DNA of 64,000 nucleotides from Trifolium pratense (Eukaryota; Streptophyta; Magnoliopsida; Fabales; Fabaceae), in the NCBI RefSeq assembly GCF_020283565.1, contig NC_060060.1, positions 72,153,257 to 72,217,256 of the forward strand. Direction: 5' to 3'. The position numbers and the translations under genes are program-made. The notes beneath the pieces were generated by a model. That model had not been told where the DNA came from. It made no database searches and was given only the letters and a program-made list of their open reading frames with translations. This document shows, piece by piece, positions 54,474-64,000 of this stretch (positions are counted from its first letter, which is position 1; the number at the start of each line of letters is the position of its first letter).

Positions 54474-55423
54474 TCTATAAAACTTTCTTTACCTTAACCA
54501 AATAACTAAACCTAAATTCAAATATATAAAATCTTCGTCCAAAGTTATATATTGACAACAACAAATATTCAAGTTTATATAATATAATAAGAAAAATAAA
54601 ATAAATGTTCAAGAAAATATTAAATAAGAGGGACAAAAACTAACAATAATTTTGAAGAGACACAAACCTCACCAAGAAAAAGAAAAACAAACCAAAAACA
54701 AAAGGACCAAGCAAAAAAAAATGTGAACCAAACAATAAACTAAAAAATTTGGACTAATAAAGTTGGAATAAAATTTCAGCAAGTGAATAAGTGAGAATAA
54801 ACTTCAAGAGAATGAGAGATGAGTAAGTAGATAAGCTATTTGGAACCTTAAATTGCATAGAACGTAGTAAGCAAATACGCTGTTTGAGACATAATTTTCA
54901 AAAAATGAGATCACGTGGAACAAATAGTCAAAGCCACCATATATGAATCATATTCTATAATCAAAACTTATTTTAACATTTCTCATGAGCAATATTGTCT
55001 ACAAGTATAATTAGGTATGCCTCCAACTCTTATTGAAAATAATAAAATAAGGGATACATCAAAAATAAAAAAACAAAGTGACATTTTACTATAAAATTGC
55101 AACTCATATAAAGAAAACTAAAATCTTATATGATTACACTAATAAAATAAAAAATGATACATCATTTCAAACTTATGAAATATTATAAGAGATCTATTAC
55201 ATTAAAATATGAACAAACTACGATATAAATTAATAAAAATCTAATATTTCTAAACAACTTTTTTTTACCCATATACTAATATTAAATATAATCATATTTT
55301 AAAATAATATCTATTATTTAAATACATGTGATTATAGTTATCACAATTATTATTTTTTATTTATAAAAATATTTTAATTATATATTTTAATCAAACCCGT
55401 ACAACGCACTGGGTTACCCGTAG
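54474..55423 (+). mobile_element. Possible degenerate Helitron (0.95 kb)
   Basis: The left end TCTATAAAAC follows an A. The right end has an imperfect hairpin, cccgt-acaacgca-ctggg (55397-55413), followed by ttacccgtag before a T, resembling the 3' end of the well-formed Helitron at 34519 but with GTAG in place of CTAG. There is no coding sequence. The 5' border is the weaker end. Confidence 0.45.
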
Positions 55424-55550
55424 TGAAATATGATGTTAGTGTTACTTATAGATTAAGTCCGCAAGGGCCGCAAACTAGTAATCATTTTGTTAATTAATTT
55501 ATTAACTTTAAATTTTTCTTTTTTTGTGCAGGTCGTCCTTATAATTACAG

Positions 55551-55883
55551 GCTCGCGCACCCAGTTACCTTGCTGCTAATCTGGCTCAGCCAGAAGTGCT
55601 TCCCACTGACCGTTTCCTATTCCGTTTTTTTGTTCTTCTTAGTAACGAAAATGCAACGTTTACTATTCTGATCAACCGCAGTGAGGAGGTGCATTGTCTG
55701 GTCTTCAATGCAAACGGAGAAGGCTATCTACGTTCCATTTTGGCTGCTGATGCTCGCATTCCAGTGGATCTATTGGATGCGATTCCAGCTAGGATTATTG
55801 AAGATTTGTATTTGAACTTTGTCGCTAACGGACTTGTCATGTCTCGTCGACATGATGTTTTCATCTACATCAACTTTCGTTGA
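55551..55883 (+). CDS. Orphan ORF, terminal exon of an unrecognised gene
   Basis: An acceptor-like ttacag at 55545-55550 opens a 110-codon frame ending at TGA 55883. It has balanced, protein-like composition (SYLAANLAQPEVLPTDRF, HCLVFNANGEGYLRSILAAD, DLLDAIPARIIEDLYLNF), in contrast to the surrounding AT-rich DNA. There is no ATG near its beginning, and a stronger acceptor 19 bases upstream would run into a stop in this frame. A four-codon exon at 35803-35814 (ATG ... CAG/gtatcc) would join in the correct phase but lies 19.7 kb away across the transposon nest. I do not recognise the family. It could be a real gene split by a giant intron, or a gene fragment. Confidence 0.5.
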   Translation, partial: ARAPSYLAANLAQPEVLPTDRFLFRFFVLLSNENATFTILINRSEEVHCLVFNANGEGYLRSILAADARIPVDLLDAIPARIIEDLYLNFVANGLVMSRRHDVFIYINFR

Positions 55884-56352
55884 TCTTTTAGTTGATTTCA
55901 TTTTCTTTGTTTTTCTGCAAATTACTTTTTGTTACATTTGATTCAAGTTGTATGATATATAATAGTTTGTATGATTAATTTGGTGTGATGTTTCTGCATA
56001 TATATTTTTTTTTAACAATTAAAATTTAAAATCGTATAATTTAGTGAAAGTGTTAAAACATATAAAAGAGCCGGAGGAAGGTCGAGTAAATCTTTAAGAT
56101 TGAATTGAACTGTAAGTTGAATAACAAACTAAAATCTCACCAATAGGCTATCCTAAGAATATGTGATATATGATAAACCAAACTATATCTTATACAGTAT
56201 ACTACACACATTTTGCACGCTATGGATATATGACCTTTTGTGCATTTTTTTTAATACTCTATACTTTAATTACTATTGATTTAAAACATTAAACATACTT
56301 AACAAGTTGAAATTCTTGTAAACTAAAAACATTAGTAATGGTACGTAATACA

Positions 56353-58230
56353 TCAAACTGGAACAGTCCTATTAGAAGAGACTTGTGGATCAACAACAAA
56401 AGCATCATCACCTTCATCTTCTTCATTCTCTCCACTCATCTCTTCCAAGGATTTTCCGTTAGCTTCCGGCACAAGAAACGTGCAAAAGATACCAAGACAA
56501 TTAACCACAGCAAGAACAATAAGTGTGTTCTTCATTCCAATACCAGCGGGGTACCCTGCATCTCTCTTTTTTGGATCCTTACTTTGTGAAGCATACAAGA
56601 ATCCAAATGCACCTATAATTGCTCCAGCTTTCCCTGCTGCCGAAGATATACCGTGACACGTTGACCTCAACCTAGCCGGAAATATCTCGGCAGGCACAAC
56701 AAAAGTAGTTGAATTTGGACCAAAATTTGCAAAGAAAAATGTTAATGCGTACATAACAAGAAACCCAACTCTGTTTTCTTTCTTAGTCCAATGATCATAC
56801 GGAAGTGCGAGCGCAAACATGAATACGGTCATAAAGAAGAATCCCATTAATTGAATTGCGAAACGACCAACAACGTCAATAAAAGCCACGGTGAACCAGT
56901 ATCCTGGAACAGTTCCACAAAGTGCTATAAGCGTTGTCGCTCTAGCAACCTTGAAAACTTCGTGAATCGCATTCATATCTACGGCCGGTGGAAGCCAACC
57001 GATACTACTATAAATATCTTTTTGAAAAAGATTCGAACTGTAGTAAGCAATATCGAGAAGAAACCAAGTGGAAGTTGTTCCAAGCAGATGAAGACCGTGT
57101 CGTTTAAGAAATTGCTTACTAAACAAGCCAAAGTTGTTCTGGTCTCTCACGGTTATGTTGTCTACTTTCTCTTGTTCAGCTTCAATGTCAACTTGTAACA
57201 CATTTGACATGTCTTGCGCCGCTTGTTTTGCATTCTTAGCAACAAGTGCGGTGTACCTATATAAATAGGCAGCTCGATTAGTGAGCTAAAGAGATCCGGG
57301 GTTCGATTTCTAGAAACTAAAATACTCCCTCCCGTCATAAATATAAGAAAAAATTAGGTCATCAAAAGTTGATGACTTGATGTATCTGATTCAAAATTTA
57401 GGCAAGATACATCAACTTTTGTTGATCCAACTTTTTCATGTATTGATGAACGGAGTTAGTAACTACTAACTTACTAACGTTTGTCTATAAAAAAAAAAAG
57501 GTTCGTACCTTGCTGTCTCGGGCATTTTCATACGCCAATAGTAAGTCAAAGCAGCAGGAACAGCACCAAACATGAGAATGATTCTCCAAACATAATCAGC
57601 TTCTGGTACAAGTGATCCTACAGGATCAATCTTATAAGGTGGAGCCTTATAAGCATGATCAAAAGCAGTTGAAACAACAAGAGAAACAATTCCACCAGCC
57701 AAAATTCCAAACCCTTGCATAGCGAAAACCGAAGCTATAAACGCGCCACGAGTCTTTTTGTTAGCATATTCAGACATGATTGTAGCTGATAGAGGGTAAT
57801 CACCACCAATACCAAAACCAAGCCAAAATCTAAAGAAACAAAGAGTTGAAATTGTACCCTTTGCTGAATGACCAAAAGAAAGGCCAGAAGCAAGAGAAGA
57901 AAATACCATAAGAGCAAGAGTTAGACCATAAACTTTTTTTCTTCCCATTTTGTCCCCAAGCCAACCAAAGAAAAGTTGGCCTGCAAGAGTCCCACAAAGT
58001 GCAACACCATTTACTGCTGCTGATACATTTGGAGGCAAAGTTCCTGGTTTTGGTGAACCTGGGTGTGTATAGTATATTCTTCCAAGTAATTTGGTAACAT
58101 TTGGTATGCAGAAAAGGTCATATGCATCAGTGAAGAATCCCATACCAGCAACTATGATGGCTGTGAAATGGTACCATTGTACTTTTGCTGCATCAAGAGC
58201 AGAAAGAACTCCTAGTTGTTCACGAGCCAT
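56353..58230 (-). CDS. PHT1: PHT1-family high-affinity phosphate:proton symporter
   Basis: Two exons, 58230-57509 and 57256-56353, joined by a GT-AG intron with the Arg codon split AG/G; 541 aa, normal for PHT1. Twelve hydrophobic segments of a major-facilitator protein are visible, split by a large charged central loop around residues 240-300. The PHT1 signature [18 protein letters not shown] lies at 142-159, [11 protein letters not shown] at 92-102, and the N-terminus [22 protein letters not shown] is typical of legume members. These carriers import inorganic phosphate with protons across the plasma membrane, in roots or, for some members, at the mycorrhizal interface. Which paralogue this is cannot be decided by eye. 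I found no P1BS (GNATATNC) site within 430 bases upstream. Confidence 0.96.
57265..57310 (+). repeat. Possible SINE remnant in the PHT1 intron
   Basis: gcagctcgattagtgagct followed about 13 bases later by ggggttcgatttc looks like compressed A and B boxes of a tRNA-derived sequence. It is too short to be an intact SINE. Confidence 0.3.
57323..57460. mobile_element. Stowaway-type MITE in the PHT1 intron
   Basis: Ends tactccctcccgtc and (reverse complement) tactaactccgttc, with a central inverted pair (gatgtatct / agatacatc). TA at both borders fits a Stowaway insertion. It makes up more than half of the 252-base intron. Confidence 0.75.
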
Positions 58231-58663
58231 AGCTAGATTTGTGATCTGGAGCTAATTGATTATTTGGTAGTTGTGTGCTCCAGTGACCAATTAGCTATAA
58301 TTCTGGCAAAGATAGGAATTGCAAGTTAGTAATATATATGCTGCTTACATACCAGTGTACCACATAATCACATAGGATAGGATACACCTATGTTATGAAT
58401 ATTTAATAATCTTTTCTTTTTTCATAGGGTATATTTATATTGGTGGCAAGTTTTAGGATTTGGATTTGGTACAGTTACCGCGTGATGCAGTAATGCATTT
58501 GAACCGTCTGATCACATACTGACAAATGAGATCTTTTAGTGGTTATTTTTCCTATACTTAATCTAAGACGAACGATCACAAATTGACGTCCGGTATTCGA
58601 AACAACGTGAAACCGCGCGCTTTTTCTATGATAGACAATTCAAATCCCAAGTTTTACAAGTAT
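58231..58663. other. Upstream region of the PHT1 gene
   Basis: Probable promoter. A TATA-like tatatttatatt (58430-58441) lies about 200 bases upstream of the ATG. The stretch ggatttggatttggtaca...tgatgcagtaatgc at 58457-58495 resembles the MULE-type terminal motif at 15.8 and 23.1 kb and may be a remnant. No coding sequence. Confidence 0.45.
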
Positions 58664-58907
58664 GAGTGAAGATTCATTTTAGTCCTTCACAAATTTCTGA
58701 TGGGACAATTTAGTCTCTGACAAAAATAAAAGCCAAAATTAGTCCTTGACATCTTCGTATCAAGGACAAATTAGTCCCTCTGCTATGATAAATCAGGGAC
58801 TAGTTTGCCCCAAGTATGAAAATATTACGGACTAATTTAGGTTTTAGTTTTGTGAGACTAAATTGTCCCGTAAAAAATTTGTGAGGGACCAAAATGAATC
58901 TTCATTT
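58664..58907. mobile_element. 244-bp Mutator-type MITE with perfect 9-bp target duplication
   Basis: Inverted ends (agattcattttagtcc... and its inverse ggaccaaaatgaatct) with internal 'ggacaaattagtccct' motifs. The 9-base tacaagtat lies on both sides (58655-58663 and 58908-58916). It lies about 430 bases upstream of the PHT1 start codon. Confidence 0.85.
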
Positions 58908-58916
58908 TACAAGTAT

Positions 58917-59503
58917 CAACCTGATTTTGTTGAAATACTTATAAAATATATAATATTCTACTGAAATCACATAATTTCATCAAAATAATTGTGAATTCAA
59001 ACATACACTTAATCAATTATCGATTGGTGGTGGTCCCTTCAATAACATTTGTTTGTTCATACTGACTTTTGACCAATGATGTGCTGAAAGTGTAAAACCT
59101 TTTACGCAGAAACAACATAAAAAAGTTAAGCTCTTTTCCAAAATATATAAATATTTGAAAACAATTTGGTAAAGCAAAAAAGAAAATACTATGTTATAAA
59201 GAAAAGTCAACAAGAGACAACTACAAACTTACACGCTGTTTGAAAAGAAAGGGGGTCTTAATTATTAAAATCGAATATGGCACTATGTGATAATTTTCAA
59301 AGGAAGTCCCAAGGAAAATACAACGAGACACTGACTATTGAAAATGAAGATGATAGCTTTCTTATGGCCAATATTTCTGCCTTAGTTTTACCGAAATTCA
59401 TTCATATGATGCTGATGCATGCAACTTGTATGTGTGACAAAAGCAATACTACTGTTTTTGTTCGATGACCCGACTTATACGCTATATATATATATATATA
59501 TAT
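58917..59503. other. Spacer ending in a TA microsatellite
   Basis: AT-rich with no gene. A 63-codon ORF at 59277-59468 starts with an ATG but has no recognisable features. An (AT)n run occupies about 59483-59503. Confidence 0.45.
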
Positions 59504-59901
59504 GGGAGGGATCAAATTACACCGGTGTAACATTTGAGTAATGTTACACCGCTCAATAACGCTTTAACGAATACAAATTTTACAAAATTCACAGTTGGAT
59601 GGAAAGCTTATATCGTATAGATCATCTATGTTAACTTTTACAAAAATCTAAAATCGTTTGATATGTTATTGAGACCGATCAAGATCAATGGTTTATGTTT
59701 TTTTATTGAATACCGTTAATCTTGATCTATGATTAAAACATATCAAACGATTTTAGATTTTTATAAAATTTTAGATAGATGATCTATACGATAAAAAATT
59801 TCAATACAATGGTGGATTTTGTAAAATTTGTATTCGTTAAAGCGTTATTGAACAGTGTAACATTACTCAAATGTTACACCGGTATAATTTGATTCATCCC
59901 C
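59504..59901. mobile_element. 398-bp foldback MITE inserted in a TA microsatellite
   Basis: The arms pair over nearly their full length: gggagggatcaaattacaccgg... on the left and its near-inverse ...ccggtataatttgattcatcccc on the right. Further paired phrases include gtaacatttgagtaatgtta, cgtttgatatgtt and gatcatctat. Both flanks are (TA)n, so the target duplication cannot be measured. No coding sequence. Confidence 0.8.
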
Positions 59902-59917
59902 ATATATATATATATAT

Positions 59918-60402
59918 GGGGAATGATATAACACACCCATTCATGTTTATGAAGGTGTGTATTAGCATGGTTCACCTTCTTGAATTGAGCAAAAATACCC
60001 TTCTTTTTAAATTAAAAAGAAATGAATTTGGGGGCAGATATGTAATTTTGACATTTTGTTGTTGATTACTTCCATGTCTCCCTCTTGTTCTTACGACAAA
60101 GTCAACTTGAAACTACTAAGACTACCTTTTGTCATGATTTTTTTTATTTCAAAATAAATAAAATCAAGAGCCTCGATTCAGGTTGTGAATTTAAACCGAA
60201 AAACTAAATTAAGAAATTTATTTTGTTTTTAGAAGAATTAAATTAAGAAATCGGGACCTTTGCAGGAATTTTTTTTAAGAAATTTGAATCCTCTGCTTCC
60301 ATGGTTGGGACTTTTGAAATCCGCGAATAAGATTAATTTGGTGATATATATATATATAGAGAAATAGAGAATATGAGGTTTTAATCATGATCCTCTAATA
60401 AT
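59918..60402. other. Spacer between two DNA elements
   Basis: AT-rich, with an (AT)n run at about 60343-60357. A 64-codon ORF at 59871-60065 overlaps the preceding MITE end and is not gene-like. Confidence 0.4.
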
Positions 60403-60410
60403 ATCTCTAG

Positions 60411-61046
60411 CAGTGGCGGAACCGAAAAATATATTGTGGGTGGGCCGACAAATAGTCGATCTATTTTCGAATTGAATTTTTTGGTCCCTCTATTTTCATA
60501 GGTTACAATTTTGGTACCAACAATCTATATTTTTACTCTAAAAATTGTGATTTTTGGCCATAAAAGTGATTAATTGTCTCCAAAGATGAAATATCAAATT
60601 TGAGACCAAAATTCACATTTTTTTGGCATTAAAATTCGCTATTTTTATGGCAAAAAAGAAAATAAAATTGAGATAGGACTAAAATTGCAACAAATGTGAA
60701 AATATGGAACTTAAAAAATTAAATATTAATTAAATATATTTTTTTAATGTCATTTCATATTTATATATGCTAGTTCAATTGCTAATTTTATCTAATACTA
60801 TAAATTCAATTAATCATGAACTAATATTTACACTAATATTTGAACTAATATGTGCACCGAGTTACTTATAATCATCAATAATAAACTCTAAATTAATATT
60901 TAAACTAAAATTTGTACAAATATGTCTGCCGAGTAATTTAAAATCATTAATAATACATTTAAATTAATACTTTAATATAAAAAAAATATTTTTTTGGGAT
61001 GGGGTGGGCCGCGGCCCACCTCAGCCCACCCCTAGGTCCGCTAGTG
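60411..61046. mobile_element. Non-autonomous hAT-type element with 8-bp target duplication
   Basis: Ends CAGTGGCGGAACC and (reverse complement of the right end) CACTAGCGGACCTAGG form imperfect terminal inverted repeats. The 8-base atctctag lies directly outside both (60403-60410 and 61047-61054), the length made by hAT transposases. The right subterminal region is GC-rich (gtgggccgcggcccac palindrome, about 61003-61018). The 636-bp interior is AT-rich and non-coding. Confidence 0.88.
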
Positions 61047-61054
61047 ATCTCTAG

Positions 61055-62003
61055 TAATTATTTGTGCAACGATTTTCTAAATTACCAACTAAAATCATAT
61101 AAATGAACTTATGAACAGATAAAAAATATTTATTGGTTAACAATAGTAATAATACATAAAAGAGTGTTGAGGGGACTAACCTGTTTCAATTTATGGAGTC
61201 ATACATTCATACACATAAAGTTGAGGCAAATAATTGATCTATTTTGTGAATGATTGAGGTTAATTAATAAGATATTTATAGTATAAACTACTACTGTGGT
61301 AAAGTTTAGTCTCATGCTACCGTCATGGGGGACTTGTGATGAATTCTAATCTCATACGACAACTTGGCATATACCATGATTCCTTTAAGGATTAAAATTT
61401 TAAATTAATTAAAAGTCAAACGGTATTACTACTTTATGTTTTCCGCATTCCACGTTACTTCACGTTGCTAATGTGAAAGAATTAAATTATTTGAAATATA
61501 GTGTTAATAATTGGAGATTATAAAGAAAAAAATGTTCATAATTGGAAGAATACTTGGACTTTGTGTTTTATTCTTATCGTTCGTTGAATATTCCCGCCTG
61601 CAATTGCACGGTTTTTGTTTACTCCCCTCATATTTTTAAGCGGGTAATAATAGAGCATGCTACTTTCTCTTCATTTTTTCTTTTCCCATTAGACAAATTA
61701 TAAGTATATTATCACCATTATTTTTAAAAAAAAGTATATTATCTAAAATTTTACCAATGTGAAAATTTAAGTTCGAATATGAATAAAAGTGTTTAATCTA
61801 ATAAAATCAGTATATGATCGGTTGTTTTGAAAAACAATTAGATTTTACGGATATTTATAGTTTAGTTTTAAAAAAAAAAAACAATTAAGTGTATATAACA
61901 AAAAAGTGATCTAGAATGAAAATTTTAAGCAACTAAGTTTATAACAAAAAGTTATATAGAATAAAAAATTTAAAATGAAGAGAATTTAACTAAAACATTT
62001 TTG
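61055..62003. other. Gene-free AT-rich interval
   Basis: No ORF longer than about 60 codons and no repeat pair that I can define. Confidence 0.5.
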
Positions 62004-62559
62004 GATTAAATAATTTGTTTGTCTCTATAAAATTTAGTAAATATTAATTTTTGTCCCTATAAAAAAATCACATATTTTTATCCACAAAATATTTTTGTTT
62101 TGCTTTTAGTCCATAATGTCCAATTTATATTCATCTTAATGTCAATGTTATTACCCTTTTTATATTCAAGACATTAAAATTATAAGTTTACTCTATACAA
62201 CATGAACCTATATAATATCTATATATTAGGTTAAACCTATATAAGTTTATATTTTGTTCAAAAAACGTTAAAAACATGTCCAAAGTTTGTCCATTAGAAA
62301 CTAAAAATAAAATAGAAATTCTTTACTGATTAAAATATGCAATATGTCGTTTTATGCTATTAACATAGATGGTGTGAGTTTGTTCGCAGATTCATCCTTT
62401 TTGTTTTAACAATTTTGAATTTGTATTGCATCGATGTAGCCTTATCAATTTGAATGAATGAATATCTTTTATTTAGTCAAAAAAAAAATGTGATTATTTT
62501 TTTATAGGAATGAAAACCAAAATTCACTAATTTTATTGGGACAAAAATATATTTAACCC
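62004..62559. mobile_element. Diverged Mutator-type foldback element (556 bp)
   Basis: The left arm (ggattaaataatttgtttgtctct...aaatttagtaaat) and the inverse of the right arm (gggttaaatatatttttgtccc...aaaattagtgaat) pair imperfectly over 40-50 bases. The flanks aacattttt and aatatttta are only loosely similar, so a 9-bp target duplication would be old. Confidence 0.55.
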
Positions 62560-63603
62560 AATATTTTAATTAAATGTATGCTAAAAAGTGCTCTAGAATT
62601 AAACTTTTTAAAGATTTGTGTTGAATTTGTAATTTTAAAAAAGTTGAAGAATTTTAAAAATTTAGGGACATGTTTTTTTTAAAAAATTATAAGGATGGAT
62701 TTGCAATTTTTTGGGACCAATCTAAAAAACTTTGAAAAATGTAGGGGACTGTAATTTGCAAAAAATAGGGACTATTGGCTCAAATTTTGAAATATATAAG
62801 AATTAATTCACATAATATGAAAGAATTATAAATATCACTTTGAGGTTCATGTTGTATAGAGTAAAGAGAGAACTTCAAGTATTTTATACGTAGTATTTAA
62901 AATTTTCTAAATTTAACTTTGATAAACTACTCCATAAAATGATAGCAGAGCGATTCTTTTTGCTTAACCCAAAACAAATACAAACCGAGACAATCCGGTG
63001 AACTTGTGTGCAGGCCCGAAACCAAGACGTTGAAAAAATAGTAGAGTGATTGTTCAGAGCATTAACATCGGTGAATGAATTTATTGCCAACATGGAACGA
63101 TCCAAGTACCAACAGCCCCCTATCAGTAGTAACCGATGTCACCACAATTTATAAAATGATAAGAAAAAAACATGAAAAAACAAATAGTTAAAAATTAATC
63201 AATCACTGTATCCTATTTCCACACGAAAGTAATCAATGATCTTTTTCATTTTCTTAAATTTATATGCTCCCCTATCGGTAGTAAACGATGTCACCACAAT
63301 TAATATATAAAGGAAAAGGAGATAACAAAAAGTCAATTTATGATGCAGAAGCAGCTTGCTTGCTTCTGGTGAAGGCTTACAATATATTTTTATGAATTTG
63401 ACCATTGTAGACAAACTAATTTATAATATTCATCTTCAATTAAATATTTTGATTTTTGATTTTTTACGTCTTATCTTATAGGTATGAAATTTTCAGCTAG
63501 GGACGATCCAGTTTAATTTCATCAATAAAATTTTTAAAAAGATAATGTGTGTTTCTCGTGAACGTAGCTCGGTTGGGGCATAAGTTATGGTGCAAAAGTT
63601 TTG
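62560..63603. other. Gene-free interval
   Basis: AT-rich. A gtagtaaccgatgtcaccacaatt phrase at 63127-63150 recurs, slightly changed, at 63278-63302, a short direct duplication. No gene or RNA is visible. Confidence 0.5.
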
Positions 63604-64000
63604 CTTATGCACACCATGCATAAATACCACAGATTGCTTAGCGCGCCCTCCAGTTTGCTTAATGCGCTTCTCATATTGCTTAGCGCACCCCCAGATTGCT
63701 TATCGCCCCCTAGTTTACTTAGTGCGCCCCCCAAATTGCTAAGCGCGCCCCCCACACCCAACATAAATAACACAAAACCATTCTACGAGCAGAATGATTT
63801 TGGATTACAACCCTCTAAAACCATTCGACAGTAAAAATGGTTTTGGCATTATAAATACATTTAATGTGAAACCATTCTACAACAAAAATGGTTGTGGGGG
63901 CGCGCTACAAAATCTGGGGGTGCGCTAAGTATATGGGGGGCGCTAAGCAATTTGGGGGGTGCGTTAAGCAATTTTCATTATTTATGCAAGGTGCATAAGG
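63604..64000. repeat. Foldback element whose arms are tandem ~25-bp repeats
   Basis: The left end (cttatgcacaccatgcataaat) and the inverse of the window's right end (ccttatgcaccttgcataaat) are terminal inverted repeats. Inside the left one are five to six direct copies of a unit like ttgcttagcgcgccccccaaa (63635-63760). The right arm holds about four inverted copies (63895-63975). The centre has further inverted phrases (aaaccattctac / gtagaatggttt-like). The element reaches the window edge, so its right flank is unseen. Confidence 0.8.

Noticed and set aside
55397..55423. Second full Helitron claim
   Set aside because: Kept only as a low-confidence remnant: the hairpin is imperfect and the end reads GTAG rather than CTAG.

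Overview
The window is nuclear DNA from a flowering plant, most likely a papilionoid legume close to Medicago. Exons are short with AT-rich introns, the proteins are plant-type (LACS, PHT1, plastid SET methyltransferase, F-box/DUF295), and transposable elements fill most of the intergenic space. The species is inferred from repeat style and protein similarity recalled from memory, not from a search.

Host genes, left to right: the last three exons of a long-chain acyl-CoA synthetase (23-1729, +); a six-exon gene for a plastid-targeted multi-pass membrane protein (3379-6223, -); a 12-exon plastid SET-domain protein lysine methyltransferase of the Rubisco-methyltransferase family (7130-10702, +), one intron of which uses a GC donor; a single-exon RING-H2 protein (13716-14408, -); a two-exon double-DUF295/F-box gene (26522-28925, -); an orphan ORF lacking an upstream ATG (55551-55883, +); and a two-exon PHT1 phosphate transporter (56353-58230, -). 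They belong to unrelated pathways and are not organised as a cluster.

Mobile DNA dominates the rest. At 11358-13192 is a truncated Copia element. At 15.8-23.2 kb a decayed FAR1/MULE-like element contains an apparently intact LINE whose two ORFs overlap by ATGA. Mutator-type foldback elements with perfect 9-bp target duplications lie at 24266, 30959, 36115 and 58664. A 2.86-kb non-autonomous Helitron occupies 31665-34519. A hAT-type element with an 8-bp duplication lies at 60411. The right edge (63604-64000) is a foldback element with tandem-repeat arms.

The centrepiece is a very young 13.26-kb Ty3/Gypsy element of the Tat lineage (36672-49931), inserted in a MITE that itself sits in a Mutator-type element. 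Its 484-bp LTRs differ at one base in my reading. It has one uninterrupted 1711-aa gag-pol ORF, then 28 nearly identical 70-bp tandem units. Between that array and the 3' LTR, three genes lie on the opposite strand to gag-pol, each with its own TATA-like box: a spliced 672-aa protein (gypsy-type 'transposase' domain plus coiled coil), a 105-aa basic/acidic protein and a 214-aa coiled-coil protein. Two of the three carry SUMO-interaction-like motifs. This antisense accessory module is the best candidate here for an under-described system.
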